Of a DNA stretch of 64,000 bases, positions 63,084 through 64,000 are shown in pieces; position 1 is the stretch's first letter; every line of letters starts with the position of its first letter. The notes under the pieces were generated by a model. It searched no databases. It was not told the origin of the DNA and saw only the letters and a list, made by a program, of their open reading frames with translations. Made by a program: the position numbers and the translations under genes. Source of the stretch: Harmothoe impar (Eukaryota; Annelida; Polychaeta; Phyllodocida; Polynoidae); contig OX381714.1 of assembly GCA_947462335.1 (NCBI GenBank), forward strand, positions 55,721,800-55,785,799. The letters are read 5' to 3'.

Positions 63084-63368
63084 TAGGCAAAAAAAAAGAA
63101 GGTTTGTTTCAGGTCACCCGACCGACCCTATCTAAACAGGGCCGACCCTACGTTTTTTATGCAATTTTGGAAGAAATACTTATATTTTTATACTTTTTTG
63201 GGGTCACTTTTAGGTTTACAAAATTTTGGGAACAAATCTTCCCATTTTTGCACTATTTTGGGTCAATTTTAGAGGGGAAGTAAAAAAAAAAAGAAAATTC
63301 CGACCTACCGACCCTAGAGTTTCTTCCCATGTTACCTGAAACAAAACTCTTTTTTTTATTTGGCCTTA
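63084..63368. mobile_element. GGCCAAAAAAGG-family element, copy 2
   Basis: TTAGGCAAAAAAAAAGAAGG and TTTTTTTTATTTGGCCTTA ends are inverted. TTTCAGGTCACCCGACCGAC and CGACCTACCGACCCTAG arms and the CATGTTACCTGAAACAAAAC block match 29884-30059. Confidence 0.75.
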
Positions 63369-64000
63369 GAACATCATGTCTCATTCTGCTACTGTATTGA
63401 AGTGGATTGAGCTCACATGCATGTGGTAAGGCAGTTTGAACAGCCATTGGCTTAAAACCCCGAGTTGCTTTCTGTTCAACATCCATATGACATTATTGGG
63501 ATTTTCTATAAATATCATACATATCAGAATTGACAATGTTTCTAGTATTTAATATAGGTATTCCTATTTAAACCTCAATATTCATCTGGGGAGAGGCTAT
63601 GGTGAAACTCTTTCAGTTTCATCCTGCGCCTCCCAAAGTTCTCCCATCACGTCCACCCATACCCCACACACATCATAATCATATCGGCGGACCTGAACAT
63701 GTGTGGCAGGAATTCCTGGCGGTTGTGGAGTGCAGACCACGCAGCATGATGTCTGGGGACTGAGTGTGGCCCGACACCATCGGCGTTCAGAGAACACAGA
63801 CATAAGGGCTAATTAATTCATTATCTCAACTTTTTTTCTGTAGGGAAGGGTATGTTTTCTCTTGAGAAATGTCGCGATTTTGCTGCAAAAAAGAATTGAA
63901 GCTGACCTTGTTGAAATTCAATGGGCAATACTAGTACATGTATACAAATACAGGTATACAAGTTTTGACAATAAACTGAGAGTTTTCACCAAGTGTTTTC
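63369..64000. other. Right end of window, no gene
   Basis: No collagen-type exon, repeat family or RNA gene recognised. Confidence 0.4.

Overview
The window is animal nuclear DNA: exons with GT/AG borders, introns up to 34 kb, a Ty3/Gypsy-type LTR retrotransposon and dense miniature inverted-repeat elements. It looks like an invertebrate bilaterian. One weak hint (a SINE-like GTTTAACGTCC stretch near 43.58 kb) points toward molluscs and their relatives, but the species cannot be fixed from sequence alone.

Host genes. Five exons of a type IV collagen alpha chain lie on the minus strand: signal peptide 48351-48437, N-terminal 7S cysteine cluster 39177-39242, and Gly-X-Y exons 35104-35238, 34634-34678 and 243-305, the last ending in the GCNGTK motif. 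All junctions are phase 0, so the exons join into a complete 7S region. The gene runs off the left edge. On the plus strand, 1,066 bp from the other ATG, two exons (49504-49538 and 49695-49740) encode another secretory signal peptide. This divergent layout is that of COL4A1/COL4A2 pairs, so the plus-strand gene is probably the partner collagen IV chain; its collagenous exons are not visible here. The 1.07 kb between the two start codons should hold a shared promoter.

Mobile element, 1.1-12.06 kb. A Ty3/Gypsy-type retrotransposon sits in intron 4 of the collagen gene, antisense to it. Gag (717 codons) and Pol (protease, RT, RNase H, integrase) are intact and linked by what looks like a -1 frameshift signal. 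Pol ends in a tail with two AT-hooks. Downstream is an intact 803-codon third ORF that is not an envelope: it has a nuclear localisation run, paired Cys/His zinc-binding-like motifs and a coiled coil. It appears to have its own CCAAT/GC-box/TATA promoter. A polypurine tract and one 523-bp 3' LTR follow; no 5' LTR was found. A 9-bp motif (ACCGTCGGT and its complement) occurs at least nine times within the element.

Remainder. Introns and the right 14 kb are packed with non-autonomous elements: about 25 copies or pieces of a TTAA-flanked piggyBac-like hairpin family; TA-flanked CACTGTAAA elements; a family ending in GTTCACAAATGACGTCACC; a GCATGAATGTTGGC family; foldbacks ending in ACACAGARAA; CAGTGGCGGATCC elements; and others, several nested. 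There are also minisatellites, a 0.36-kb polypyrimidine tract and many poly-G/poly-C runs. No rRNA or tRNA gene or CRISPR array was seen.
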